DNA from: Sphingopyxis indica
Lineage (GTDB): Bacteria > Pseudomonadota > Alphaproteobacteria > Sphingomonadales > Sphingomonadaceae
Direction: 5' to 3'
DNA: 64,000 nt
NCBI RefSeq assembly: GCF_900188185.1
Contig: NZ_FZPA01000011.1
Coordinates: forward strand, 92,733-156,732
A model generated the notes under the pieces. That model was not told the DNA's origin and did no database searches. It was given only the letters and a program-made list of their open reading frames with translations. Shown here piece by piece: positions 8,198-17,980 of this stretch. Each line of letters opens with the position of its first letter. Positions within the stretch are counted from its first letter, which is position 1. A program made the position numbers and the translations under genes.

Positions 8198-9815
8198 GAC
8201 CGCCAGCCTTTTGCATAGAGGCATCGCGCAATTCCTTGCGTGACAATTTGCCCGCCGCCGTTCGCGGCAGCTGGTCGTGCAGATCGAGCCGCGCCGGCAG
8301 TTCGTGGCGGCCAAGCTTGTCGGCGAGAAAGGCGCGGAGCCCGTCCAGCGTCAGCGTCTGGTCCGACCGCAGTTTGACCGCCGCGACCGCAATCTCGCCC
8401 CGATAGGGATCGGGCGCGCCGAACACGGTCGCTTCGGCGACCGCTGGATGCTCGTAAATCGCATCCTCCACCACGCGTGGATAGACATTGAAACCGGACG
8501 AGATGATCAGATCCTTCATCCGGTCGACGAGATGGATCTGGCCGTCTGCATCGGCATAGCCCATGTCACCTGTCAGCAGATGATGTCCGGAAAAGGCTGA
8601 GGCACTCTCCTCCTGGCGGTTCCAGTAACCGCCAAAAATATGCGGGCCGGAGATCGCAATCTCGCCAACCGTGCCGGGCGCGACGGGATTTCGTTCGCCC
8701 TCCAGCGCCAATATGGCGATCGACGCGCCGGGCAGCGGATGGCCGATGGCGCCGGGTGGGCTCTTGTCGCCGACGCGACCCAGCGTTCCCGCACCGCAGG
8801 TCTCGGTCATGCCCCAGCCGACGATCGGCGGCCGCCCAATCAGCGCGGCCATGCGGTTGGCAACCTCGCCCGGCAGGGGCGCGCCGCCCGACACGCACAA
8901 TGTGAGGGAAGACAGGTCATGATCGCCGATGTCCGGACACTCGAGAAGCGCGACGAACATGGTGGGAACGCCGAAGAAGAAATTCGCACCGCCGCGACAT
9001 ATATCGTCGAGCACCTGCTCTGCGTCGAACCGGTCGCGCAGCATGATCGTCTCGCCGTTGGCGACTGCACGGAGCATGACGCCGGCCAGTGCATAGATAT
9101 GAAACAGCGGCAACACGCCGATATGCCGCGCCTCGCCCCGTCGCCATGCCGATCCGGCGGCAATCGCTTCGTCGAACATCGCGACAGCGCTCCGCAGATT
9201 GCTGTGCGAAATCATCGCCCCCTTGGGCGTCCCGGTCGTGCCGCCGGTATATTGGATGAGCGCCAGATCGTGCGACGCACATTTTGCGGCGGGGCAAGTC
9301 GCAGGCGTGACGATCGCCGCGTCGAGCGACATGGTTTGACCGCTTCCAGCGATCAACGACCCGCTGCCCGTCCAATACTCGTCGCTACCGATGAGCAACA
9401 GGTCGATCAGGCCTTCATCGAGCAACGCACGTGCTTGCACACCGAAAGGCTGCTGATCGAGCGTCGCCAGGACACGGGCGCCGGTGTCGGTCAGCTTGAA
9501 GCGCAGTTCGCGCGCCGCATCGAGCGGCGAGAGATTCACGACGGTCGCGCCCAGCCGCATCGCGGCAAAGAAGACCACCGGATAGTGCGGCGTGTTCGGG
9601 AAATAGAGCGCCACGACATCACCCTTCCCGACGCCCCGACCGGCAAGCGTAGCTGCCACATGTTCGGCCGCTGCCGCCATCTCGGCAAAGCTGATCGCAC
9701 GGCCCCGAAACTCGAGCAGGGCCCGATCCGCGTGCTGCGCCGCGGCATCAAACAATAAATGGCCCACCGACGAAACATCATCGCGAACTAGCGTCGGAAT
9801 TTCGGTCGATACCAT
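8190..9815 (-). CDS. AMP-dependent acyl-CoA synthetase/ligase
   Basis: ANL-family acid-CoA ligase of 541 aa that activates a carboxylic acid as acyl-AMP and then acyl-CoA. The P-loop is YTGGTTGTPKG (189-199), the A5 motif is GWGMTET, the hinge region reads TGDMGYADADGQIHLVDRMK, and the catalytic C-terminal lysine is in PRTAAGKLSRKELRD. The ATG at 9815 is preceded by GGGAGGGG. It heads a minus-strand operon with the lactonase gene. The substrate is probably the hydroxy acid released by the lactonase; this is inferred from context. Confidence 0.88.
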   Translation of the reverse strand: MVSTEIPTLVRDDVSSVGHLLFDAAAQHADRALLEFRGRAISFAEMAAAAEHVAATLAGRGVGKGDVVALYFPNTPHYPVVFFAAMRLGATVVNLSPLDAARELRFKLTDTGARVLATLDQQPFGVQARALLDEGLIDLLLIGSDEYWTGSGSLIAGSGQTMSLDAAIVTPATCPAAKCASHDLALIQYTGGTTGTPKGAMISHSNLRSAVAMFDEAIAAGSAWRRGEARHIGVLPLFHIYALAGVMLRAVANGETIMLRDRFDAEQVLDDICRGGANFFFGVPTMFVALLECPDIGDHDLSSLTLCVSGGAPLPGEVANRMAALIGRPPIVGWGMTETCGAGTLGRVGDKSPPGAIGHPLPGASIAILALEGERNPVAPGTVGEIAISGPHIFGGYWNRQEESASAFSGHHLLTGDMGYADADGQIHLVDRMKDLIISSGFNVYPRVVEDAIYEHPAVAEATVFGAPDPYRGEIAVAAVKLRSDQTLTLDGLRAFLADKLGRHELPARLDLHDQLPRTAAGKLSRKELRDASMQKAGGHG

Positions 9816-10039
9816 GCGATGCCCCTCCCTTTCGGCCTACGCTCCAGTCCCGCCCACTATAACCGCCTTCCGCGTCGAACCTGTTGCTGAGCGTGCAACG
9901 GTGTTTGCACCCGGCGCGGGCGAAGCATTGTGCGGCGCGCAACGGCGGTCGCAGACCCGTCAATAGCGGCAAACGGCCTTCTCCCTCATCATCGGCGGGG
10001 ACGAACCGCTACGAGTGCGTCCATGTGGGGAGAGCAGAC

Positions 10040-12358
10040 GTGAAGAAGAAATGGCTTGCCGGGACCGGACTGATCATGATCACCGCGCCATGCGGCGCGA
10101 TCGCGCAAGAGGCATCGGCGCCCGCCGCCGACCAGCTTGGCGAGATTGTCGTCACCGCGCAGAAGCGCGATCAGAATCTTCAGGATGTCGGCGTATCGAT
10201 CGCGGCCTTTACCGGGGACCAGCTCAAGGATCTCGGCGTGACCTCGGCAGAGCAGATCGCCGAATCGGTCTCGGGGGTGCAGGTCTACAGCTATCTCGGT
10301 CGCCAGCCGACCTTTGTCATTCGCGGCATCGGCGTTCAGGATTTTGCCCCCAATGTCGCCCCGGCTGCTGCGGTCTATCTCGACGAAGTCTATCTCGGCT
10401 CCAACATCCTGACCGGCTTCCAGATTTTCGACACCGATCGCGTCGAAATATTGAAGGGGCCGCAGGGTACCTTGTTCGGAAGGAACACGACCGGCGGCGC
10501 CGTCAGCTATTCGACGCGGCGACCGGGCGACGCGGTCGAGGGCTATGCCGAGCTTTCCTATGACAATTATCGGACGGTGACGCTCGACGCCGCGGTCGGC
10601 GGCCCGCTTTCCCCCGCGCTCAGCGCGCGGCTCGCAGGGCGCTACGCCAAACAATCGCGCGGATTTTATCACAACGACTGGACGCCAGCCGACACTACGC
10701 TGCCACTGAGCCCCTTGTTCTTCGATCCCAAACGACGCCCTGGCGAGCAGGAAAGCTGGGCGGCGCGCGGCCTGCTCGAATATGACGACTTTGACGGTGT
10801 CGGGCTGCTTCTCAATCTCCACGGCGGCGAAACCAGCGGCGACGTCCAGCCGCTGAGCTCGATCGGTTTCACCTCGATCCCCGGCGCCGCCGAGCCCTGC
10901 ACAGCAACACCGCTCGAAGGCGTCAGCGACCCGCGTTTTTGCGGTGACGCGTTCGGCTATTCCGACCGCGACGGCGATCCTTACCGCGTACGGGTCGATT
11001 TCGTCGGCCGCAATCATGAGCGCAATTATGGCGCTTCGCTGCGTGGCGAATTCGCTCTCGGTGCAGCGACGCTCACCTCGATCACATCCTATGACTGGGC
11101 CCGCAAACGAGCCTTCACCGATACCGACGGTGCGCCGCATCACGAACTCAACCAGCTTCGTGATACGCGGCTGGAACAATATGCGCAGGAGCTGCGGCTG
11201 GCGTCGAGCGATGAAGGGCCGCTGTACTGGATCGCAGGGCTTTACGGAGCGCGGGAGACGATCGACCTGCGCTTCTTTGGGACGCTGTCCCCCCTGTTGG
11301 GGCTCACCAATTTTACCGATCCGGCGCTTGCCGGGCGCGTCGCCGACCAGCTCGAACTGAACTTCGCGCAGGATACTTGGAGCGCGGCCGCCTATGCGCA
11401 TGCCGAATGGAAAGCGAGCGACCGGCTGACCGTCATCGCCGGGGTACGCTATTCCTATGAGGACAAGGCTTTCCGCAGCCGGTCCGAATGGATCTATACC
11501 GACGGCGGAACGCCAGGGCGAGCGGTGGTCAATTTCGGCGCCACCGCCGCCGACGCGGCGGTGGTCGATGACAGTGCGATCTACAAAAGTTTTTCGGGCA
11601 AGGTCGGGCTCAATTACAAGCCGTCGGACGAGGTGTTGATCTTTACCAGCATCAGCCGCGGGTTCAAGAGCGGCGGTTTTGACGGCGACTTCGCCTTTAC
11701 GCGGCAACAGCTGCAGCCGTTCGACGAGGAGAAGCTGACCGCCTATGAGGTGGGCGTCAAAACGACGCTCCTCGACGGCCGTCTGTTTCTCAACGCTTCG
11801 GCCTATCACTACGATTTTCGTCAACCGCAAGTTCGTGTCGCGCAGGTCGATACCGTCACAGGACTACCATTCAACCAGCTCCGAAACCTGGCCAAGGCGC
11901 GGGTCAACGGGCTGGAGGTTGATGCGACGCTGCGACCGTTTCGGGGTTTCGACCTGCGCGGCGGCGTCGCGTGGATGGACACGCGGATCGACGACCCGGC
12001 GCAGCCGGTTTTCGACAGCAATGACCTGCCGCTCGCCGCTAAATTTTCTGCCAACCTGCTCGCGCGCTATCAGTTTGCGATCGGCGATGGATGGGACATG
12101 GCGATCCAGGTCGACGGCAAACATAGCGGCGCCTATTTCCTCAATGCCGAAAACACGCCTTATCTTCGCGAAAAGTCGCGCACGCTGGTTAACGCCCGCG
12201 TCGGCCTGATTGCCGAGCGCGGTTGGGATCTGGCGCTGTGGGCGCGCAACATCACGCGCGAAAGTTTTGCGGTGCAAAGTTTTGCGCTCTTCGGCGCCTA
12301 TTCGGTGGCCTATAATCCGCCGCGCACCTATGGCGCGACGCTGCGGTTCGACTGGTGA
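10040..12358 (+). CDS. TonB-dependent receptor
   Basis: Outer-membrane TonB-dependent receptor of 772 aa. A signal peptide (VKKKWLAGTGLIMITAPCGAIAQ, written from two parts: hydrophobic core LIMITAPCGA then cleavage near IAQ) precedes a TonB box-like GEIVVTAQ and the plug domain with FVIRGIGVQDF and DRVEILKGPQGTLFGRN. The beta-barrel ends in TYGATLRFDW. The GTG at 10040 has GGGGAGAG upstream. It is transcribed away from the ligase operon across a 224-bp gap and overlaps the thioesterase start by 4 bp. It is probably the uptake receptor for the substrate of the neighbouring catabolic genes. Confidence 0.88.
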   Translation: MKKKWLAGTGLIMITAPCGAIAQEASAPAADQLGEIVVTAQKRDQNLQDVGVSIAAFTGDQLKDLGVTSAEQIAESVSGVQVYSYLGRQPTFVIRGIGVQDFAPNVAPAAAVYLDEVYLGSNILTGFQIFDTDRVEILKGPQGTLFGRNTTGGAVSYSTRRPGDAVEGYAELSYDNYRTVTLDAAVGGPLSPALSARLAGRYAKQSRGFYHNDWTPADTTLPLSPLFFDPKRRPGEQESWAARGLLEYDDFDGVGLLLNLHGGETSGDVQPLSSIGFTSIPGAAEPCTATPLEGVSDPRFCGDAFGYSDRDGDPYRVRVDFVGRNHERNYGASLRGEFALGAATLTSITSYDWARKRAFTDTDGAPHHELNQLRDTRLEQYAQELRLASSDEGPLYWIAGLYGARETIDLRFFGTLSPLLGLTNFTDPALAGRVADQLELNFAQDTWSAAAYAHAEWKASDRLTVIAGVRYSYEDKAFRSRSEWIYTDGGTPGRAVVNFGATAADAAVVDDSAIYKSFSGKVGLNYKPSDEVLIFTSISRGFKSGGFDGDFAFTRQQLQPFDEEKLTAYEVGVKTTLLDGRLFLNASAYHYDFRQPQVRVAQVDTVTGLPFNQLRNLAKARVNGLEVDATLRPFRGFDLRGGVAWMDTRIDDPAQPVFDSNDLPLAAKFSANLLARYQFAIGDGWDMAIQVDGKHSGAYFLNAENTPYLREKSRTLVNARVGLIAERGWDLALWARNITRESFAVQSFALFGAYSVAYNPPRTYGATLRFDW

Positions 12359-12789
12359 GCGGCAGCATTGATCCGCCGGCGGGGTTCGAACCGCATTTCC
12401 GGCGCAGTCCCGTCACCGACGCATGGGAACCGCTCTTTTCAAAGCGCGAAGGCGACCGCTTCGTCTTTGGGCTGCGCGTGACTGAAGCACATTGCAATGC
12501 GCGCGCGATGCTGCACGGCGGGGTGCTGTCGTCTCTCTGCGACAATGCCATGGGGATTGCCTGCGCGCTGGCGCTCGGTGAGAACACGTCGCTCGTGACC
12601 ATCCATCTGGCGGTCGACTTCCTCGGCGCCGTGCGGGTTGGCCAATGGCTCGAAATTTCGGCGACGGCGACCCAGCCGGGGCGAACCATCGCCTTTGCAT
12701 CGGCCGAGGCACACGCCGACGGCAAGAGGATAGGAAACGCGTCCGCCCTGTTCCGTGTCGTTTCGACCGGCGGTACGTCTCCCGGTTGA
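12355..12789 (+). CDS. Hotdog-fold thioesterase (PaaI/YdiI-like)
   Basis: Hotdog-fold acyl-CoA thioesterase of 144 aa. The family signature HGGVLSSLCDNAMG lies at about 54-67 and contains the position used by the catalytic acid in this family. The following strand STVTIHLAVDFL-like segment (LVTIHLAVDFLG) is typical of PaaI-type enzymes. GTG start at 12355 overlaps the receptor stop codon (GTGA). It may recycle CoA from dead-end thioesters of the adjacent pathway. Direct substrate unknown. Confidence 0.8.
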   Translation: MSGSIDPPAGFEPHFRRSPVTDAWEPLFSKREGDRFVFGLRVTEAHCNARAMLHGGVLSSLCDNAMGIACALALGENTSLVTIHLAVDFLGAVRVGQWLEISATATQPGRTIAFASAEAHADGKRIGNASALFRVVSTGGTSPG

Positions 12790-12814
12790 CTGAGAGCGGC
12801 GATCGCGCACGGAG

Positions 12815-12845
12815 AAGGGCCGGCCCCATATAGGCACCGGCCCTT
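12815..12845. terminator. Bidirectional terminator between convergent genes
   Basis: AAGGGCCGG (12815-12823) and CCGGCCCTT (12837-12845) form a perfect 9-bp stem, followed by TTTT on the plus strand and preceded by A-rich sequence for the other strand. It sits between the plus-strand thioesterase and the minus-strand TonB receptor. Confidence 0.65.
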
Positions 12846-12853
12846 TTACCGCC

Positions 12854-15247
12854 CTATCGAAGTTTGGTGCGCAGCGTCAGCCCATAGGTCCGCGGCTCGC
12901 CTTGCGCGCCGACAAGCGTACCGCCTTGGAAGGTCGCGGGGATCGACGAAGCGATGTAGCGCTGGTTCGTCAGATTGCGTGCCCATAGTTCGGCCGTCCA
13001 GCGTTCGTCGGCGTCGCCGAGGCCGAGCCGCGCGTTGAGCAGCGCATAGCCCTTTTGCCCCGAGGTCGGCCGCAGCAACCGTTCGGTCAGCACCGCCGAC
13101 TGATAGCGCCCGTCGAGCTGGACGAAAGCGCGCAGCCGGTCGCTCGAAATGCGGTCGTCCCAGCCGACCGAGCCGGTGACGACCCAGTCGGGCGCATTCG
13201 CAAGCTGTTTGCCCGCGATCGCGACCACATTGGCGGGCGGCCCGGCCGGAATCGCGCCATAGCGAGCGCGCGCATAAGTCACTCCGCCGCCCAACTGCCA
13301 TCCGCGCGCCGGACGCGCGGCCAGCTCAAGCTCAAAACCCTTGGTCGTCACGCGCGGGATATTGGTGGTGATCAGCGCCGCGCCGGTATTGTAGCTGAGC
13401 TGATAATCGGTAAATCGCGTGTAGAAGAGCGCACCATTGACCGTCAGCGCGCCGCCAGGCGAGCGGTATTTCAGCCCGCCTTCATAGTTAGTCGCGAACT
13501 CGGGATCGAACGCCAGATCGTCGGCGTCGGGCGCCTTGAGCGTGATCGGCCGGAAGCCTGCGCGATCGAGCACGAAGCCGCCAGCCTTGTAACCGCGGCT
13601 ATAGGTCGCATAGCCGTGCAGCGTGTCGCTGAAGTCATAACTGATCGTCGCGATACCCGACCATTCCTTCTCGACCTTGCGTGAGGTGAAAGACCCGTCG
13701 TAGCGCGCGTCGAACAATTGCAGGCACTGGATGCCCGAGATCGGGGTCGCGCCGGGCGCCGAAAGCCCCGCCGCGATCAGCGCCTGGCAGCCGGGGTTGT
13801 CGGTGCCGACAATATCGACATCAACGCGCTTCGCCTCACGCGTGAAGCGGATGCCGCCGATCAGGTCGAGGCGGTCGGTCACATGCCAGACATTGTGCGT
13901 GAAGACCGAAATGCTGCGCGACGTCTGGTCAAAATCGTCGCGCCCGACCCCCGACCCTTCGGGATAGCTCGCCCCCACAGGCAGGCCGGTGTAAAAGGAA
14001 ATGGGGTTCGCCTGCCCCGTCGCGGGCGCGAAGAGACGATCGAGAAAGGGTTCAAGATCGCGGCCGATCCGGTAGCCATAGCGGCCGAAAGCCTTTTCAT
14101 GGCTGTAGAAGCCACCGACCATCCAGTCGAGGGCGCCGGCCGAGCCATCGAAGCGCAGTTCTTGGGTAAAAGTCTCGAACGCCTGCTGCGCCGCCTTGAA
14201 CGGAATGTAGACAAGATCGGCTTCGGCATAATCGACTTCGCGCGCCTGATCATTGTGCCAATGGCGATAGCCCGTGATCGCCGTCAGGCGGGCGCCGCCG
14301 AGATCCCAATTCACCTCGCCAGACAGGCCCCATTGCTCGGTTTTTTCGAACGACGCCCGGTCTTCGCTCGTCGTGATCGTCAGATCCTTGCGGCCGATAT
14401 GGCTCGGGAAGCCCATCGCCTGAAAAATCGCCACATAGAGCGGGTCGTTCACGGTCGGCGAATAAGTGTCGGGCCCGGTTTCGCGGCGGCGACCATAATC
14501 GGCGATCAGGCGGACATCGACATTGTCGGCCGGGGCCAGCAGCAATTGCCCGCGGACCGTGAAGCGGTTGCGATTGCGATAGCGCTGGCCGCTGTCGAAA
14601 TCGCGCAGGAAGCCGTCGCGCCGCTGATAGGCGCCATCGAGCCGAATGGCTGCGATCCCGTCGACCAACGCGCCCCCGCCACCTGCGTTCACGCGGACCA
14701 TATCGTAATTGCCATAGGAGAGCGCCGCGTCGAGGCTCGGTTCGAATTTGGGGGCAAAGGTGACGACGTTGATCAGGCCCGCCGACGTGTTCTTGCCGAA
14801 CAGCGTCCCTTGCGGTCCGCGCAGCACCTCGATCCGTTCGATCCCCGGTATGTCGGTCAGGCTGAGGTTCGATCGGCTCCGATAGACGCCGTCGACAAAG
14901 GTCGCGACCGACGATTCAAGGCCGGGGTTGATCGCCTCGCTGCCCACCCCCCGCAAACGGATGACCACGCCCGCCGAGTCCGATGTCGTGCTCGTCAGGT
15001 TGAGGCTGGGAGCGAGCCCCATCAGCTCGCGCGTGTCGTTGATCCCGGACTTCTGGAGCTGCTCCGACGAAAAGGCCGACACGGCGACGGGAACATCCTG
15101 AAGATTCTCGGACCTTTTGGTCGCGGTGACGATGATGTCGCCGCGCCCGTCGTCGCCATCCTGGGTCGGCGCGGCGATTTGGGCCAGCGCCGGCACCGCA
15201 CCGATCGTGGCGGCGAGCGACAGCCCGCCGAAAAATATCCGTTTCAT
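12854..15247 (-). CDS. TonB-dependent receptor
   Basis: Outer-membrane TonB-dependent receptor of 797 aa. Signal peptide MKRIFFGGLSLAATIGAVPA is followed by a TonB box-like GDIIVTATKR and plug motifs VIRLRGVGSEA and GIERIEVLRGPQGTLFGKN; the barrel ends RTYGLTLRTKLR. The ATG at 15247 has GGGAGGATGT upstream. It lies 16 bp downstream of the DUF2855 gene and may be cotranscribed with it. Ligand unknown; sphingomonads use many such receptors for carbon sources as well as siderophores. Confidence 0.88.
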   Translation of the reverse strand: MKRIFFGGLSLAATIGAVPALAQIAAPTQDGDDGRGDIIVTATKRSENLQDVPVAVSAFSSEQLQKSGINDTRELMGLAPSLNLTSTTSDSAGVVIRLRGVGSEAINPGLESSVATFVDGVYRSRSNLSLTDIPGIERIEVLRGPQGTLFGKNTSAGLINVVTFAPKFEPSLDAALSYGNYDMVRVNAGGGGALVDGIAAIRLDGAYQRRDGFLRDFDSGQRYRNRNRFTVRGQLLLAPADNVDVRLIADYGRRRETGPDTYSPTVNDPLYVAIFQAMGFPSHIGRKDLTITTSEDRASFEKTEQWGLSGEVNWDLGGARLTAITGYRHWHNDQAREVDYAEADLVYIPFKAAQQAFETFTQELRFDGSAGALDWMVGGFYSHEKAFGRYGYRIGRDLEPFLDRLFAPATGQANPISFYTGLPVGASYPEGSGVGRDDFDQTSRSISVFTHNVWHVTDRLDLIGGIRFTREAKRVDVDIVGTDNPGCQALIAAGLSAPGATPISGIQCLQLFDARYDGSFTSRKVEKEWSGIATISYDFSDTLHGYATYSRGYKAGGFVLDRAGFRPITLKAPDADDLAFDPEFATNYEGGLKYRSPGGALTVNGALFYTRFTDYQLSYNTGAALITTNIPRVTTKGFELELAARPARGWQLGGGVTYARARYGAIPAGPPANVVAIAGKQLANAPDWVVTGSVGWDDRISSDRLRAFVQLDGRYQSAVLTERLLRPTSGQKGYALLNARLGLGDADERWTAELWARNLTNQRYIASSIPATFQGGTLVGAQGEPRTYGLTLRTKLR

Positions 15248-15263
15248 ACATCCTCCCACTTTT

Positions 15264-16331
15264 TCAGAAACTTGCAACGATCGCCGAGGTCGGGTCGCCG
15301 GAGCCGAACCGCAGGCGCGCCCAGGCCTCTCCGATCGCCGTGCCGCCGCGGACAACTTCGATGCCCAGCCATGGTCGCGATGCCGCGATGAATGCGCGCG
15401 TCGCCTCGGCAAGCGCGGCGTCGAACCCGGCCGGCCCCAGCTCGGCTGCCGCCTTGATGATCGCGTCGGGCGCAAAGAAAAATTCGTCGTGGGCGCCGCG
15501 TGGCGCCAGCTCCTCGCTCCCGTCGCGCCAATGCGTCATGCCGACCCGGCAAAGCCGCGCGCCGGTGCCGTTACCGCGCAGTCGGTCCAGCATGTCGTGA
15601 TCACCCGAAAAATCGATGATCACGGCCCCGTCGGATCGCGGCAGATCATCATAGGTTGCGACCGCGTCGAACAGCCCGAGCGCCGTCACCGCGTCGCGAT
15701 TGCGCGGCGACGTGATGCCGATGCTTCGCTTGGCGGGGCGGTCCCGCAGCAACCAGCCGAGCCCCAGAGCGGTCTTGCTCGACGCGCTGGTGACAATGAC
15801 CGTGTCGCTTTCGGTGGACGCAGCAACACGCCGGTCTAGCAGGAAGGAGGTGATGAAGAGCGGACGCAGGACCGCCTGCCGATCCTCGCTGCCCGGCGCG
15901 TGTATCGGGTCGGCGGCGAGCCGGAAATAGCTGTTGTACGCGGGCGGCAGCGCGCGGCGATGCGGCGAATTTTCGACGATCAGCCGCGCATTGACCCGTC
16001 CCGGCTTGAGCACCGTCTCGCTCGCCATCGGCCAAAGGCCATAGAGGCATTCGCCAATCGCGATCCGGTCATCCGCGCTGTCGATGACCGTTGCGAAACC
16101 CCAGGCGGGAACGATGCCCCACGGCTCGCCCACCGGGAACAGCGCCCAATATCCCATCCTATCGCCGAGCAGGGCATAGGTAAGATTGTTGGCGCTGAGG
16201 CTGAACCGGTCGATGCGCAGGCGAATCTGCCCGTCGCGCAACGGCAGGCGCTCATCGACGACGCGCTGCAATTGTCCAGGCAGCGTCCCCGACCGATCGA
16301 CCGCGAGCGTGATGATTTCGGCGCCGTCCAA
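15264..16331 (-). CDS. DUF2855 family protein
   Basis: Protein of 355 aa matching the DUF2855 family. The diagnostic segment FSLSANNLTYALLGDRMGYW lies at about 44-63, followed by a variable region and an internal VIVTSASSKTALGLGWLL stretch (about 195-212) that resembles the nucleotide-binding turn of medium-chain reductase-like proteins. The family has no established reaction; an oxidoreductase-like fold is a reasonable guess. It sits between a PhoD-type phosphatase (140 bp upstream) and a TonB receptor (16 bp downstream). Confidence 0.75.
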   Translation of the reverse strand: MDGAEIITLAVDRSGTLPGQLQRVVDERLPLRDGQIRLRIDRFSLSANNLTYALLGDRMGYWALFPVGEPWGIVPAWGFATVIDSADDRIAIGECLYGLWPMASETVLKPGRVNARLIVENSPHRRALPPAYNSYFRLAADPIHAPGSEDRQAVLRPLFITSFLLDRRVAASTESDTVIVTSASSKTALGLGWLLRDRPAKRSIGITSPRNRDAVTALGLFDAVATYDDLPRSDGAVIIDFSGDHDMLDRLRGNGTGARLCRVGMTHWRDGSEELAPRGAHDEFFFAPDAIIKAAAELGPAGFDAALAEATRAFIAASRPWLGIEVVRGGTAIGEAWARLRFGSGDPTSAIVASF

Positions 16332-16471
16332 AGTCCATCCCCTGCCATTGGCCGTCGTCGCGACGGGCGCGATGCCATTGTGAGGACAGGTTCGGCGTGT
16401 TGGCGCGCGCGATCAAACGGCCAGAGTCGAACGACGATTGCGCGAATTGCAATCGCCAAAGCCGTGTGCGG

Positions 16472-17980
16472 TCAGTCGAAGCCGGGGCGGCCGTCGGCAA
16501 TCGTGCGCCTGGCGAGAGAAAAGCATCGTGCGGCGGGATCGGCGAGCGATGCGACCGCGCGCAAGTCGATGTCGATACGATCCGGGACAATGTCGAGCAG
16601 CACATAGCCGGCATGCGCGTTGTCGAGAAAGCGGACATGCGGGTTGAGCGCGCGCGCCGTATCGAACAGCGCCGCAGGGCCATTGCGCGACGCGAGGCAG
16701 CTCGTCACCACCTCACTCGCGATCACCTTCGACGCCGGGTCGCCGAAATCGGCGCGGATATTGTTGAGCCAGAAGGAGTGGACGTCGCCGCCGAGCAGCA
16801 CGGCGTTGCGTACTGCGGGACGCGTCAGGCTGATGGTCGCGCGCTGCCGCGCGGCTTCGTAACCGTCCCATATGTCCGAATAGCGGGCATCGGGTGCCTG
16901 TGGGAGCGCGAGGCGCGAAAAAATCGTCTGCTGGGTGACAAGACTCCAAGTGCTTCTCTCCTGCGCCAGTCCCCGGTCCAGCCAGGCTTCCTGCCGCGCC
17001 CCCAGCACCGTCGCCCGGGGATCGCGCACGGCATCGCAATCCTGCACGATCTGCCCTCCCCGCTTGCCGTTCGAGCATGGCTGGGCCGAGCGGTACTGCC
17101 GTGTGTCGAGCATATGGACCGTCGCGAGGCGGCCCCAGCGAAAGCGGCGATAAAGCTGCAAGCCGCCGTCCGCCCGGAGCGCCGAGGGGCGCAGCGGCAT
17201 ATGTTCGAAATAGGCCTGCCATGCTGCGGTCCGGCGGCGCAGAAACGCCGCACGGTCGGCGGTGACCCCGCCGATTTCACCAGCGTAGTCGTTTTCGACT
17301 TCGTGGTCGTCGAATGCGACGATGAAGGGCATGGCGGCATGGGCGGCGGAAAGGGCGGCGTCGCTGCGGTACAGCGCGTGGCGCGCGCGATAATCGTCCA
17401 GCGTCACCGGATCGGGCGATCCGAACGACCGGACATTGGGGCCGTTTCCGAATGATTTTTCGTAAATATAGTCGCCCACCTGAAGCACCGCCTCGACGCC
17501 CTCTGCGATCATGTCGCGATAGGCGCTGAACCAGCCATGTTCCCAATGCTGGCACGATGTGAGCGCGAGGCGCAGCCGCGCAGGGTTGAGCGGCAGGGTT
17601 GCCGTGCGGCCGACGCGGCTTACCGCGTCGCCCAAGTGAAAGCGATAGAACCAGGGGCGGCCTGCGGGAAGCCCGCGCACCTCCAGATGAGCGGCACCGC
17701 CGCGCGCCGCCGTGGCCGTGACCGTCCCGGACCGCGCGATCGCCCGAAACCCCTCGTCATGCGCGATTTCATACCCCAAGCGGACGTCCTGATCGAGGCC
17801 AACCGCGCGCGTCCACAAAACGAAGCCGTCGGCGGCGGGTTCGCCCGACGCCACGCCGAGCGCGAAGGGGTCGGTCACAAGGCGCGGCGCGGCCCAGATC
17901 GACGGGTTGCCTGTCGCCGAGAGAAATCGCTCGGCGGCGAGGGCAATTGCCCCTGCGAACAAGTCGCGTCGGCCGAACAT
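16472..17980 (-). CDS. Alkaline phosphatase D family protein (PhoD-like)
   Basis: PhoD-type metallophosphatase of 502 aa, exported by a Tat-like signal (GRRDLFAGAIALAA near the N-terminus). Metal-site motifs are intact: ALTSCQHWEHGW, QVGDYIYEK, FDDHEVENDYAG and LGGDVHSFWLNN. The N-terminal beta domain carries PFALGVASGEPAADGFVLWTR, typical of the family. It would hydrolyse phosphodiesters or monoesters in the periplasm. The ATG at 17980 shares one base with the stop of the upstream TonB receptor, so the pair is probably coupled: receptor plus periplasmic phosphatase suggests use of a phosphorylated organic compound. Confidence 0.88.
   Translation of the reverse strand: MFGRRDLFAGAIALAAERFLSATGNPSIWAAPRLVTDPFALGVASGEPAADGFVLWTRAVGLDQDVRLGYEIAHDEGFRAIARSGTVTATAARGGAAHLEVRGLPAGRPWFYRFHLGDAVSRVGRTATLPLNPARLRLALTSCQHWEHGWFSAYRDMIAEGVEAVLQVGDYIYEKSFGNGPNVRSFGSPDPVTLDDYRARHALYRSDAALSAAHAAMPFIVAFDDHEVENDYAGEIGGVTADRAAFLRRRTAAWQAYFEHMPLRPSALRADGGLQLYRRFRWGRLATVHMLDTRQYRSAQPCSNGKRGGQIVQDCDAVRDPRATVLGARQEAWLDRGLAQERSTWSLVTQQTIFSRLALPQAPDARYSDIWDGYEAARQRATISLTRPAVRNAVLLGGDVHSFWLNNIRADFGDPASKVIASEVVTSCLASRNGPAALFDTARALNPHVRFLDNAHAGYVLLDIVPDRIDIDLRAVASLADPAARCFSLARRTIADGRPGFD

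Noticed and set aside
9989..11830. 613-codon minus-strand frame opposite the TonB receptor
   Set aside because: Antisense shadow caused by high GC third positions; the plus-strand receptor has signal peptide, plug and barrel motifs.
13718..15391. 557-codon plus-strand frame opposite the second TonB receptor
   Set aside because: Antisense shadow; Arg/Ala-rich translation with no domain.
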